Origin: Capitulum mitella
Lineage: Eukaryota; Arthropoda; Thecostraca; Pollicipedomorpha; Pollicipedidae
Assembly (NCBI GenBank): GCA_030062745.1
Contig: CP099844.1
Location: 19,778,596 to 19,842,595 of the forward strand
Length of the DNA stretch: 64,000 bases
Direction of reading: 5' to 3'
In this document: positions 47,001-59,100 of the stretch, one piece after another
How the letters are laid out: every line of letters begins with the position of its first letter
Numbering within the stretch: position 1 is the stretch's first letter
Made by a program: the position numbers and the translations under genes
Notes under the pieces: model-generated
What the model was told of the DNA's origin: nothing
What the model saw: the letters and a program-made list of their open reading frames with translations, nothing else
The model's database searches: none

Positions 47001-50000
47001 ACTGTAACAGAGTTGCACAAACAAAAGGCACAAAATCAACCAACATTCGTCAGATAGCCTCGGGACATATTTCTCAAGCGTCGATTGGCATCACATAAGT
47101 TGAGCTATTTGAAAAAGCTGGAATTATCTGGAAATGTTTTTTGCTCCCTTATTCCGAATGCTAGGGCACCTATTCTGCTACCTTTTCGCAAAGATTTGGG
47201 TGGGGGGTCAACGTGGTTACTGGAAAATGCACAATTTGACCTGGCCATGTCAAGCGTCAGCGCTAGGTCAGCAACAAAAATTGACGTTTCTATGAAAACT
47301 GGAACATTTCTGCATCCAGCAGTGCTAATTGCACCTTTCTGTACTGATCTACTACCGAGTTGTGAGCATTTGAATCATGCAACATCTGTAAAAATCGGTG
47401 ATCTTTCATGACCTGTAACTTTGACCTCATAGGTCCCCGAGAGCTGGGAATTGGCGCCTGTCCATTGCTCCATAGGTACTATGAGCCGCCTACCAAATTT
47501 CATCAAAATCAGAAATGGTCGGAACAACTCTTGGACGATTTGAAATGGAATGACTCTTTATCGATGGAGTTCGTGATTCAGGTTTTCTTGGGTATGTAGA
47601 TTAGTACTTTCTTTACATGAGGAAATTGTATTGTCACACGATAAGTGTCAGCCTGGCTCTCTGAGTCTCCGTGTATGTTATTGGGACTTAGACTGTTTAC
47701 TTTATGACTAACCAGTTACATTTCACACGAAACGACCGTCGTCATGTTGTGCAGCTGTCGTCGGCCCTTGTTAATGTATGCGACTTTATTGCTTTATGTT
47801 AATATCAGAAAAACAATTAACAAGATTGTTTGGAATTCGCTTGCGCTTGCACAAGAGCCAATGTAGCTAACTATGGTTCAAGGCTACCTCGTAATTACTG
47901 AAAACTTGAGTTGGAGTGATGGCATGAAGGCATTTATCACAGCGCCTGCTCTGACGTCCTGGCGCAAGTCCTTTCGCGATGCGCTCCCAAACGGCCATTT
48001 ATTTTCGGGAATGATATTGCCGTGTCTGGCCGGGACACGTTATCAACAGCAACACTCCTGCAGAGACTGCATAGCGAGAGCGCAGAATGTGGCGTCTATG
48101 GCTGGCGCCGGGAGGCCGTTGAGGCTTTGACGTGGCGACCAAAAGCAGAAGCTGGGTGGTGCGGCGCGGTCGCGCGCTTGTCTCAGAGAAAATGACGAAG
48201 AGGTTTGAGCGCGGGGTGGCGAGGGCTAGATTCGGGTGAGACAATGTTAGACGTGAAGATTGCTCTCTTATTGATTTCATACGGGTGCTTTTGTCACGGT
48301 GTGGAGTCCTGAATCTGCGCTAACATTAGCGTGCCGTCGTGCGCACTGCACGGCTGTGCTGCGGTGATCATGACTCTTTCCTGGCAATGTGCCGTCTGAT
48401 TCCGGCCACCTCGAACCGGTTTTGACGCGGGCAGACGAGGATAACTGCAGCTGTTTTCGTTATATTAATGCGAGTTTCTGTTGCCGCAGTCGCTCTTCAG
48501 TAAGATTATCCAGCCAAGACATGTGCCTCCGCCTCTTTTCAATGCCTAGTAAATAAAAAATAACCATACCTACTACCTTTAAAACAGCTTCATCCTAGTA
48601 ACGTTGAGCTCAAGAGAAATGATAATGGTCAGGGACTGCTGCTGTAACATTACCCAGGTATAGATAAATATACCGGAATGTCGGCTTCGAAATGTCTCTT
48701 TCTTACTGTAAGTGAATAAATGTCCTGACAACTTTTAAGTCAATTTTCTCCACGATATGCATGTTTATTGCATATGCATAGCGCTGTGACCACTATGAAG
48801 TCACTCTGGTTAAGACACTTGCTGTCGGCTCACCTCAGTATTACGCCCCTAACTAAATAACAAGAGTTAAAATGGCATGGACGTAAGCAACATCACATTC
48901 CTCGTCGTCCCTCGTCCTTTGAAGTACCTCGCATTACGCTCTTTATTAATAGGGATAATGTTTTAGCCAGAATCTTCATGATCGTTAAAGCGCCAAAAAT
49001 GGTAGAAAAATGAGAAATTAGGTTGACTGAACCAAAGTTTGAGTCACTAGTTGCACGGCGTCGCGTAGCTTAATAGTTGAGTCTGCCTGGTGGTTTTGCG
49101 AGCTGGTAAAGTGAGGGTCCGGGACCGGGGCAGCGGCCTGCATCGCGGAAGCACCCGAGAGGTTAACACGATCCCCTCGCATGGGCGTCGGCAGGTGCCC
49201 CTCTCGACGCGGAGACGTCGCATCTGGGGGCGTCACCCAGCCTGGCATCCGCGCCTGCAGCGCTGTCCTCTATCCAGCGCAGCTCGATAGTAGCGCTGAC
49301 CCTGCGCCCGGCATTAATAATGAAATTACTATTATTTTCTGACTTTTCACATACTAGGAAATAAATCTAGAGTAGTTTTATACCAGGATTATTAAAAAGC
49401 AAGCGCGTAGTTAAACATATTCGTGGCATATGGAAGAAGACTTGCGATACCTCATTAGTATGGATATGAATCATGGATGGAAATAGAAAACTTGTCTGAA
49501 AGACTTTGGCATTGATACTAAAGCATTTATTTCATAGTCTAATAAACGAAGCTGGACGTTTTCTTCTGCGTTACTAAACTAGTACGATTCACTACACTGA
49601 ATGCACCGAACTACAGTAATTAGGTAAACTAAACTACAGAACTAATTTCTTCTGTCATTCAAGCCACTAAAAGACCTATTAAGGTCAGACTTTAATGGTT
49701 CCTTGCGCTTTATGGTCTAGTGCACTGACCATCAAAGAACATGGCATGTTCTTTCACAGTGCATTGGAGCGGTGGTCAGTCTTGGTGTGCTGTGTCACGT
49801 CTTCTTGTGACCATTCAAGAATGTTTTCTCACGCCTGTGTCGTGTGAAGATTGTGGGAAAACGTGGTACAGATTTCCGCCGCACTCACACGCGCAGTTCA
49901 TGCCGTCCGCAAACTCTGCTTGGTCACGGCGGCACAGAAAGGAACGGGAACAGGACCGCGTTATTCTTCTAGGATGACTTTGCCCAGACTAACGACGCAA

Positions 50001-50461
50001 TAAAACGTCTGCTAAGTGCCCTCCAGGCTTAATCACATGAAGGCAGAGAAAGAAGACGAAAGACATGGCGATTGTTTTGCTCGGGAAAAGAGGTCGCCAA
50101 GGCCTCGTAATATTTCCGTCTACATTTTCTTAAATTTAAAGATGTATTTTAGGTACTGTAAATGGCCACACATATTCCATTTTATCGTGCAAATTATCCT
50201 TAACACGGTTAAAATACTATCAAATCTTCAATGTCGTGTTGTTTTTCTGTAACTCAACCGTCTTTGACTAAAGCAAGAATCGAAGAGGCTTTCCAGTATA
50301 GATGTAGATTTAAGTTTCCAAACTACCGTATCCAGGCGACATGAACAGGCCTTTGTTTTGCTGTGTGTCTGTTTAAGTATGCGTTTACCTGGCCGCTCTG
50401 GTGTTGTACATTGAACTTTCTTGGACTCCCACATGACTTGTGTTATTTCCTAACCTTTCAG
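44054..50461. other. 6.4-kb intron rich in TGACCT/AGGTCA words
   Basis: No exon is recognised. At 44580-44940, 45850-45920 and 46740-47420 there are many TGACCT, AGGTCA and GGTCA words in direct and inverted arrangement, probably from decayed MITE-like repeats. GC-rich stretches at 46380-46480 and 48080-48450 carry only short unrecognised frames. A SINE-like segment is listed separately. Confidence 0.45.
49069..49320 (+). mobile_element. Possible tRNA-derived SINE
   Basis: A box-A-like word (tagcttaatagttgag, about 49078) is followed about 50 bp later by a box-B-like word (gggtccgggacc, about 49127), then a GC-rich body and an AT-rich tail with attaataatgaaattactat. The box B match is weak and I see no second copy in the window, so this is tentative. 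Confidence 0.25.
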
Positions 50462-50618
50462 AATGGAGTTGGCTGCAAAATACTTTTCATAATGACGAAG
50501 TACTGTCGCCTCACAAACTACCTGTGGCAGTTCTGCGAGAGTTTCTACCTCCACAAGCTGATTGCGTCTGCGTTTGCTGAGCAGAGAAGTCTTTTAGTTT
50601 TCTACATCATAGGATGGG
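50462..50618 (+). CDS. Class B GPCR exon: TM3, ICL2 and start of TM4
   Basis: The exon contains 52 codons plus 1 base between the acceptor taacctttcag (ending 50461) and the donor GTAAGC at 50619. The product starts NGVGCKILFIMTKYCRLTNY with the TM3 cysteine that pairs with ECL2. It continues LWQFCESFYLHKLI, AFAEQRSLLVFYII and ends GW plus a split codon. The family usually reads CEGxYLH here; this copy has CES. Phase 0 at the start agrees with the exon at 43911 once its extra base is discounted. Confidence 0.93.
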
Positions 50619-51771
50619 GTAAGCCTATTGGCTTTTTGGCGTGAAGCACTGTGCATTCTGCCAAGGATACTCCACCTCTTCTCAACCCGACACTTTATTT
50701 GTAACTGTTTTTATAGTCCTTGCATTCTAGACGCAGAGGATACCATGTAGATTAATGCGTGCTGAAAGTGATTTGCTGAAGCATGCATTTTGTGCAGCGT
50801 CGATGGTACAGTTGGTCGTAAGTAAAGAATGTTTCCCTTTCTGAAATGCGATACTGTGGTCGTGACCCAGACATTTGCACCGGACGGTGCAGATAGATGA
50901 GTCTCTTGTGCTGCGGTTTCCCAAGGCCGTGGTAGACGGATGTGCTCCATCGGTTCCAGCTCCAGTATTTATTCGTGCCCAGGGCCTTTATGCTGCTTTG
51001 CGTCCTCGTTATCTGGAGACAAAGGGATGTTATTCATTGTTTCTCCGCCCTGCAAAATGGGTTAGTGGGATGACGTCCGTGGTATTCCGTGGCGGCGGCA
51101 CCACCGGGGGGAGGAAGGGCGTCGGTAGCAACTGCTTTTCCCCCTAGCTCGAGAAAATTTAGCATTATCTCAACAGCCATACATGGGAAGGAAGCACCAG
51201 GAAGTGTCGTTTTCCCCGCTGCCCTGAACACATGGCGCCGTCACTGATAGGAGGGAACATTTACCTCCCCCGTCCAGCGGCCGACACTGGGGGGAGGCTG
51301 TCGCGCCCGGCGAAGTGGCCTGATGTGTTTGGCCTCCCGCTGCTGAGCGGAGAAGACCGGCGCGGTGCGTGCCGACGTGGCCTGAATGACTGTAGTGACC
51401 GGCTCACTGATTTTAGCCGGGCACGTTCGTGAGTGGCTGCCCCGCTTTGGACTAAGCTAAGCCTCATGACACTGTCATATCCACTGCTTCGCCGGAGATG
51501 GTTGCAAGGGACTAGGTCTTTTCTCTGCTTGCTTATCTTCATTATTAGCCACCAGTGGAGATTTGGCAGTGTCACTGTTTATCTGATCCTTGCACGCAAG
51601 GCTGCAGGTACCAGACAGTACCGGACAGACAGACACTTTTCCGTGTGGTGCGAGATCTGACGCAGACCATTATCGAACTGGTCCTCTTTTTGTTGCCCTT
51701 AAACTGGTCCAATGCTTCCCATACCCCGGTGGCGATGTATGCGGGGACAGCATCGTCTCCTGCTGTTGCAG
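50619..51771. other. Intron, nothing recognised
   Basis: A 1.15-kb intron between TM4-encoding exons. It contains a G-rich palindrome near 51090-51145 (ggcggcggcaccaccgggggg) followed by ccccctagctcg, which resembles a MITE end. It has no gene. Confidence 0.45.
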
Positions 51772-51902
51772 TGTTTCCCGTGGCTCCAGTGGCGGTGTAC
51801 GCGGCACTCCGCGCCCACGCAGCCGAAGACGAGCAGTGCTGGGTGGTGCCCATCGAGGCCTACGAGTGGGTGCTCAATGCCCCCTGCCTCCTCAGTCTTG
51901 TG
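51772..51902 (+). CDS. Class B GPCR exon: TM4, ECL2 and start of TM5
   Basis: The exon contains 2 bases and 43 codons between the acceptor ctgctgttgcag (ending 51771) and the donor GTAAGC at 51903. With the carried G it begins V, FPVAPVAVYAALRA, then EDEQCWVVP with the ECL2 cysteine, and YEWVLNAPCLLSLV of TM5. QCW followed by a short loop and a TM5 starting near NAP is standard for this subfamily. The family normally has GWGxP at the TM4 start; this copy has GWVFP, with Val encoded across the splice junction. Confidence 0.93.
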
Positions 51903-52165
51903 GTAAGCACTTTTCCACCGACAGCAGCACGGTCAACATAAATATGAAAGAAACCGTCCCAATTTAAGTTACACTTGATTTCCCCAAAACTCAACCATGA
52001 GCTTCGGCGTTACCAGTCCAACCTGACGAAGATTCTGGAAAGTATACACGTCACAACACGTCTGGAAAATATAGGGGGCGGTTACTCTGCTTGCTCAGTG
52101 AGATCAGCACATACCAGAGGTGTTACCCGATGCCGTCAGTGGCTTTCTCATGCTGCCTTTTTCAG

Positions 52166-52251
52166 ATGTGTACCGTGTTCTTGATCAACATCATTAGAGT
52201 GCTGGTGACGAAGTTACGCGCCCAGCACGCCAACGAGCCCAGTCAGTACAG
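52166..52251 (+). CDS. Class B GPCR exon: end of TM5 and ICL3
   Basis: The exon contains 28 codons plus 2 bases between the acceptor gcctttttcag (ending 52165) and the donor GTAAGC at 52252. The product MCTVFLINIIRVLVTKLRAQ then HANEPSQYR is the very conserved TM5-ICL3 junction of calcitonin-like receptors, which contacts the G protein. The next exon should begin with one base completing Arg or Ser and encode TM6. I could not find it in the remaining 11.7 kb. Confidence 0.94.
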
Positions 52252-52352
52252 GTAAGCAGCACCAGAAAAGGTCAACACCGTTGAGTGAAGTGTGTCTTAG
52301 TTTCCAAGCGACGGGAACTGTTGGAAACAAAGAAGACTCACTGCCCACGCAC

Positions 52353-53580
52353 TTAACCAGTCCCCGACTGGGGGGGTGCAGTTGACTGCTCCCCCCTGAG
52401 GTTTTTCTGGATTGCGAGAGAATCAACTAGCACAGAGTCACAAAACGTCGTGTACCTTTTGCTTCATCAATTTTACATCTCGTGTCAAAATTTTGACCTC
52501 AGGTCAGGTCCGGTGCCCGACCTAGGTCAGGTCAAACAGATCTATGTCCAAAAAAGTTTAGCGCCCTCTATTTTTTTCGCAAAACAAAATATCTCAATAA
52601 CACTTCCAGTGATTAGTGATCGTGATAGATGTAACAAACCTGCTATCTCAGATTTTTCGGAATATTTCAGGTTATTGACCTAAGGTCAAGCCCATTTTTA
52701 ACACATGTCGTCGTTTTTTCGGAAACTCAAGAAATATTTCGTAACATTTTTAGTGTGGAGCGAAGCAGACATCTAGTTACCGTCATTGGACAAAGTATCA
52801 AGGACTTCCAGCCATTGACCTGAGGTCAGGTCACGAATAATTGTAGTGAGCCAAAATGTACCACCGTCAAAATCGACGATGAATTGCTCAGAATGGGTAG
52901 AAAATAGCAGAACTAGCTTGCACAGACGCAAGTAATACCAGGAACCTTAAAAAATTGGAAAAAATGCATATTTTGGAAATAAACAGGCTCTCGCGAATAA
53001 AGCTCCGTCAATTGTGTAAACTGGTGACTAATGAATTTTTTTCAAAATTTAAGCATGAAAAACCATCACAAGAACTATTAGGATCAATAAAATGTACACA
53101 GATCGTCTTTTTTCGTGAAAATAAAGGAGCGCTAAAATTAGTTTCCGTCAATTTATTAGTGCATACGGCAGCAGCGCACGCCTAGCAACTGCCACGAGAA
53201 ATGCCGTGTCTTTATCTCAACGTTTCGGCGTATATATTGAATAAATCTGGGGAAATTAGATGTGTATCGGCATCCGCGGACCTGTACTTGTGCGCTGGTA
53301 CTTTTACCTATGCGTTATTAGTCACAGCCCTTGAGATTCAGGCCATTTCTCGGTCTCATGCAGTCGGCTATAGGAAAACATATGTAGGGCGTAAATTGCT
53401 TATATATTATCTAAAACTAAAAATGAGACCAGTTTCGAGCTCTACTCGTCACAAGCTTTCCAACGGTATGGTTATTTTTATCGCGCGACCAACCGTTCGT
53501 GAGTTAGAGGGGGTGGCCAACTGCCCCCCCCCCCCCAGTCGTCCATGTTCGAAACGGACCGACGGTCGTGCGCGGGTTAA
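52353..53580 (-). mobile_element. TTAA-type MITE, family B, complete
   Basis: TTAA at 52353-52356 and 53577-53580 enclose 1.22 kb. The left end is CCAGTCCCCGACTGGGGGGG with gcagttgactgc. The right end is the inverted counterpart with gccaactgccccccc and cggtcgtgcgcggg. It contains the AGGTCA cluster in inverted orientation (about 52494-52540). It inserted about 100 bp downstream of the ICL3 exon. Non-coding. Confidence 0.8.
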
Positions 53581-56068
53581 GATTGGATCATATTTTGCAA
53601 ACACAGCTCAAAGGGGGGTGGCTGTCATTCAGATATTCTCGAATTTATATTGAGACAATTCAAGAGGCGGTATATCTTCTGTGTTTTGCGGAGAATTGTC
53701 GAGGGAAACAAAGACGGAATTGATCGTTGCACAATTTTCACTTTTTCCACCAAATGGTAATGTTACAGTGACCGTTTTAGCAAGCGTGTTTGTGCATGTC
53801 AAAAGGGGCAAATACCATTCGTCCGTCATACTAGCATGTATCTAGGGTATACCAATATCCTAGCGTATGCCAATTTCATATTCCTCTCGTGCCACGTATT
53901 GAAAACTTAACAACACTCATCGCTCGCTGTCGAAATATCGCAGGACTGCGCCCAGCCGAACGTCTGCCGGCAAAATCCCTGAAATATGCGCTCTGATTCG
54001 GACTCTGCTGTGTTCCAGGCGAGCGGATTTCCATTGCACTTCTTGCTTGCCTGAATTTCTTGCATTTCTTGTTACTCTCAAGCCTCATCCTAAGCTTTTC
54101 AGACTTGTGATATGCTTGCCGATTTAACGTTGACAATTTGGGCTGTTTAATTGTTATTTTACAGGCTGTTCATGTATTTATTTTCCAAACAGATTGTTTG
54201 GTCCCCTTCGCAAGCATATGGTTATCTGTGTTGTGGTACGCGTTCTTCGAGTGCCAACTTATTCTTCACGATTCGGAAAGTTAATTACTTGGTCAATATT
54301 TAGAGTTCAGTCGCTAACGACCAAATTTTGGCAGCCTTGTTCCCAGCCTTTATAACGAACCGCTGCTCTAACATCGCACACCGCATGGGAGGTCTCCCTC
54401 GTAGAGACCTTCTAGTCACACCTGACTTCTGTATCCAGGCTGCTGTGCTCTGCTCATAAACCGCGTGCAGCAGAACAGTTCTAAGCACAACTTTCAAATC
54501 GAACACGGTGCGGTTATTCCTTGCATCTGCTTGGCATCTAGGTTTCTGGAAATATCCAGGAAAACGAATTTAATCATTTCATGCCGACAGCGGCGATTAA
54601 AAAATGATGCGTTGAAGCCTCAGCTGGACAGCGTCCAAGATGCCGCGTCAGGATGTCACGTCCTGCGCTGTAGGCACGCCACACCCCCCGGCCTCGGGTG
54701 GACGTCGTCGCCCAGGTGGGGTAACGCAGTGCCTGGCCGCAACTGGCGCTAGCCCGGCCCCCCTCCGGTGAGAGGTGAGCCGAGCCGCGGAGCAGCGCCG
54801 CGCCAGAACGTCTGAGCCCCGGCAAGTCACGAAAACACATCACAGCCAACGGCTACGTTCGGGCTCGCTGACGCAATTTAAGAGAACCTGTATCTTCGCC
54901 AAACATAATATATTTTCTTCACAACCATATTCGTGCAAAAAAAAAACACAACAAAATTAAAAGTTGAATTGGAAACTCCGCTTGCAACACATGCTCAAGC
55001 ATCGAAATGTTTCGCCGCAAAACGGGCCACAGGCGCCCGCCACCAACACTAGTTATCAGCCGCTAGCCACGCCGCAAACGCCTCCAGGCCACGCTTACCC
55101 AGGCCGATCAGGTGCTACGTTTCTTGGAGTCTTTTGATGGACGTTTTTGGCTGGTTTGTGTATTCGTGTACACTTTGTACCACTTGGATGGTGTTACGAG
55201 TAGTAAATGTACCAGCATCACAAGCGACCGCACATTGTCCTCGTGGCCATCGTCACCATGTAGGGTCCGTTGGCAGGTGAAACGTGAGCGCGATCTTTTA
55301 TTCTTTGTTTCCCCTTTATTCACTCAACATCGACATTACCGAAGGACACGTGACACGCGTGATAGCACCACGGCAGTCAATGCAGAAGTCAGCCGTGACT
55401 TTACCCACGAACAAGCCATGGGGCAGTCGCCTGAACAGAAACATAAAACGGCGAACATGTCTCGTCAAATCGTCGGTATCAACGTCCCTCAATGAAACCG
55501 GGGGAAAATAGAGGAGCAGTGATCTCCTGAGACATTTTCTTTTTCACGTTACACAGTAAATTACGGCGCGCTGAATTCAAACCCGCTGCCAGAACTGCAA
55601 AAATCGCGTTGGAAATTACTCTTTTCAGTCTTCAAAGTAGCGCCCGTCTCACACCGCCTGTGACTGTGACGCCACGTAACCCCCAGCGGCCGATCGGTCC
55701 TGGCCGGGCCATGACGGCCAACACGGCGGGAAAAGTCATCTAGGTTTTTTGTCTAGTCTCTGAACCGTTTGAGATGAAGCCGTGAAACCTGGTGGGTGTT
55801 CTTTATGCCCTTTCTAATACACGCTGGCGTAAATAGACGATCCCAGTGCATCAAGCTACGGCTCCAGAAGGGGGTTTAGCGGAGGGAACGCATTATAAAA
55901 AAAATTTAACGTAGTTCCATAGTCCGGGAATCCAAACTACGTAAGTCAAATACTGGCCAAGTTCTCACTTCCTTTGGAACCCCCATTATCCCGAGGGCCC
56001 TGCCATCGCCTCAGAACCGACACAAAGCCGTCCCCAGCCAGCTCGGAGCAATATTAATTATTCTTTCT
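53581..56068. other. No recognisable gene
   Basis: A GC-rich patch lies at 54640-54800. A plus-strand ORF of 127 codons at 55112-55495 begins with a hydrophobic FWLVCVFVYTLYHL segment but has no family resemblance. If the receptor gene continues, this is intron. Confidence 0.35.
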
Positions 56069-56149
56069 TTAACCGTATATTCGTGCTATATTAACGTATA
56101 TTAACCTGTATTAACGCTGCATTAGCGCTATGTTAACGCTATATTAATC
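56069..56149 (+). repeat. AT-rich tandem repeat, about 10-12-bp unit
   Basis: Degenerate copies of tattaacgcta/tattaacgtat follow one another seven or eight times. Confidence 0.7.
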
Positions 56150-59100
56150 CTCGACAGTCCGAGGGGGCGCAACCTTCCACTGATTTTTGCAGGTTAGATT
56201 AGCTGCTGAACTGGTCTGGTGAATGGGTTTAAGTTATGGCCACCTGGGATTTGAGACCTGCCCTGTAAACTTCATGTTAACCTCATGCCAGCCGTGACCT
56301 CGTTCTAGAGGGTCCACAGATCAGAAATGTCCAAAATCTGGACCGCACTGTTCTAAATAGTGTTTTTAGTTTCACATAAGGCTGTTGTTCGCTAGTGGTT
56401 CTAGTGGTACAACCCGGCTATGGGGTGACATTTTATTCCCATTGCAATGCCTTGGCCATCTAAGGTCAAGGTCACGTCGGGTCACGTTTCATGGCAATTG
56501 GTTTGCTGTGACTCTCCTTTTAAAGCGTGCTTAAGGTGTCGTATAATTCTATGCGAGCATGGCTTATGTCTGTAGCGAGTGAGAAGTCATTCACGGTCAA
56601 GATCATGACAGGTCAACTTCTGGAATTCGTCTAAAATGCTAGAACTTGGTCTTTTACTATGTAACGAAACTGCTATCAACATTACAAGGTTGGTGCGAAA
56701 TCATTCCGGGTCAAGGTCGAGGTGACCTTGTAGGACCTCATGTGACCTTTCCCGACCACTCTGACGCCGTTATGATCTACGTGGTCCTTATAGAGCGTTG
56801 CCTTTTGTGCCTGAAAGAACCGCACAAATCACGTCAAAACTTGATTTGACCTCGTTTGACCTCCAGCTGAATATGCCGTCTCCATATTGCTGGTGCATGA
56901 AAGTGAAATCTTTCTTCATGTTGTTTCCATGCCTAAATGTTGTAGTATGATCGCCTGCTCGGAACGGTTCAGCGGAAAGACATGTCATTTTTTAGTTGGT
57001 AGGTTCGTTAGTTATAAACAGTTTTCAGCGTCATTCGGTGTCATTAATGACAATTACCGACACTAGAATCAGCGTTGTCAAAATGGCCATGACAGCGATA
57101 GTCATCATGAGGAGATCACTACGCCACTGCGTTTACTTTATAGCCAGTACAAACAGAACATTTTTGTGTAATGCTGGTGTTGCTTTGACGTGAGCTCTTG
57201 AGAGAAAAAAAACGTCACGGCTCTGCACAAGACCCTGTCAAGTGCAACGGAACGGTATATAGGACATGGACAGGTGGGGCTCTACAGTCAACACAGTTAA
57301 AATGTTTATACAGCCAGTCCTTCCGTCCTAACCCCCTCTACAAGCACCGACCACGTAACATCCTACGGCACATGTGCCATGAACGTCATCTGTGTAACGA
57401 GTTTCCTCCGACATGGATGCGTTCTGATCTCATGAATGGGTGAAGAGACCAACACGCTAACCGGAACGTTGAATCGGCTTCCAGCCTGTCGGTACTGGGG
57501 ATCGCTAGATTACATGCTTGCCTGGACACGTCTTATTTGTGGGCCATGGAAATCTCCACAGGCCCGAAACGCTGATCATCATCATCGTGACGCCAACCTT
57601 CGGCAAATGCCTTGAATTAGGCTTTTTGAACGAATTTGGTCCTGTCTGAATTTCACGTCTCTAACGCTGGACAACATTAACTAACGGTGCGCACGTCACA
57701 ATTCAATTTGCTTACCAGCGGCGGCACAGCGGCGGAACGCCTTTCAACAACGGAGACGCCATCGTGCAACAGAATTTCCTATCAGTGGTATGAAAATTAG
57801 TTTGTTTGGAGGATTTTCTCGGAGGCGCCATGTCTCAGTGCTTACCACGTTCCCGTACCTGTGCCTGCGCACCGTTAGCGGGCCGCGGAGCCAGAGACTG
57901 CAGAGCAGGGAACGACTGCAGTTCACATGGCACATGTGAGATGCCTGAGGTCGCTGTAGTGCCCAGAACCACCGAAGACAACACAACTCTGCCAAGCAAC
58001 CACTGCACCAGAACCGCGGGAACCGTCACACGGGAGGCGACAAAACACTGCGACGCACGCGAACGGCAGGCCGCCAGCGAAGCCGGCGCCTGTGGATTTC
58101 GTGACGTCATCTCGGGAACATAGCCTCGGGCATGTTTCAAGACCATTGCACCTTCCGGCGCATATATCTCGTTAATGAGGCGTCCGGCAGCGATTCGAAT
58201 GGTATTAATACAATCAGTGCCTGCAGTTCTATCGGATAAGGGAAAATCTAAAAAAGGAGAATTGGGCACTTCTCTTTTGATTTTTGTTCGGTAACCTTTA
58301 CTTAGTCGGGTATTTCGTCATTTTTCAACATCTTTCCAAACACACACTGTGGATAAAACCAGCACTTATGCCCCATTAATTCTATCTGCGTATGCCATCC
58401 ATAACATAGGCACGCAGACTGAATCAAAGCAATATCAAAGGCTACCGGTGACAGCTATGCTCGATAGTATTTTGTAATGAGCTTGAAGACAATATACGGA
58501 TACTGTGCGTTCATTTACAACGCTCGTTAAGGAGTCGACATTTTCAAAGCATATGTGCACGAATATATCGTTTGAGTAGCGCGTCCACGTCATTCGGCAT
58601 ACGTAATCTTCATGTTTATTCAATGGTGTACATTTTCTACTTCGCCGAGCAAGCGAACAGTGGCTTGGAAACAAACGAAACAAACAGAATGGAAACAGAT
58701 GAGTGATGCTGGGAGGAAGAGGCTCTCAATCAGTTCATCGCATCTCTCATAAATTATGCCCAGGTCGTTAGTCGCGAGGTAGCTGCTGTGCTGTCGTTGA
58801 GATTGGCACGAAACTCACAAAGGCATTATAGGAGAACGGTTGAACAGGTTTCAGAGAACTATGTTACTTGTTATGGAAGATCCCATTCAGGCTGTATCCT
58901 ACAACGATGCATTAAACACCTGCATCACAAAAACGCTACCAACTACACCGCTAGAAATTTTGACTAACTTTTCTTAGTGATGCCTTAGTTACCAGTTTAT
59001 CCTATGGCAAAGCTAACCCAAAGCAAAGATAAAATTAGTGGCAGACTAACATGACCAAGGCAAAGCTAGGAAAAAGTAAGGCCGCAACAGCAAAACGCTT

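Noticed and set aside
47085-47599. Plus-strand ORFs of 108 and 63 codons
   Set aside because: They lie in sequence dense with GGTCA words typical of decayed repeats, with no domain or splice support.
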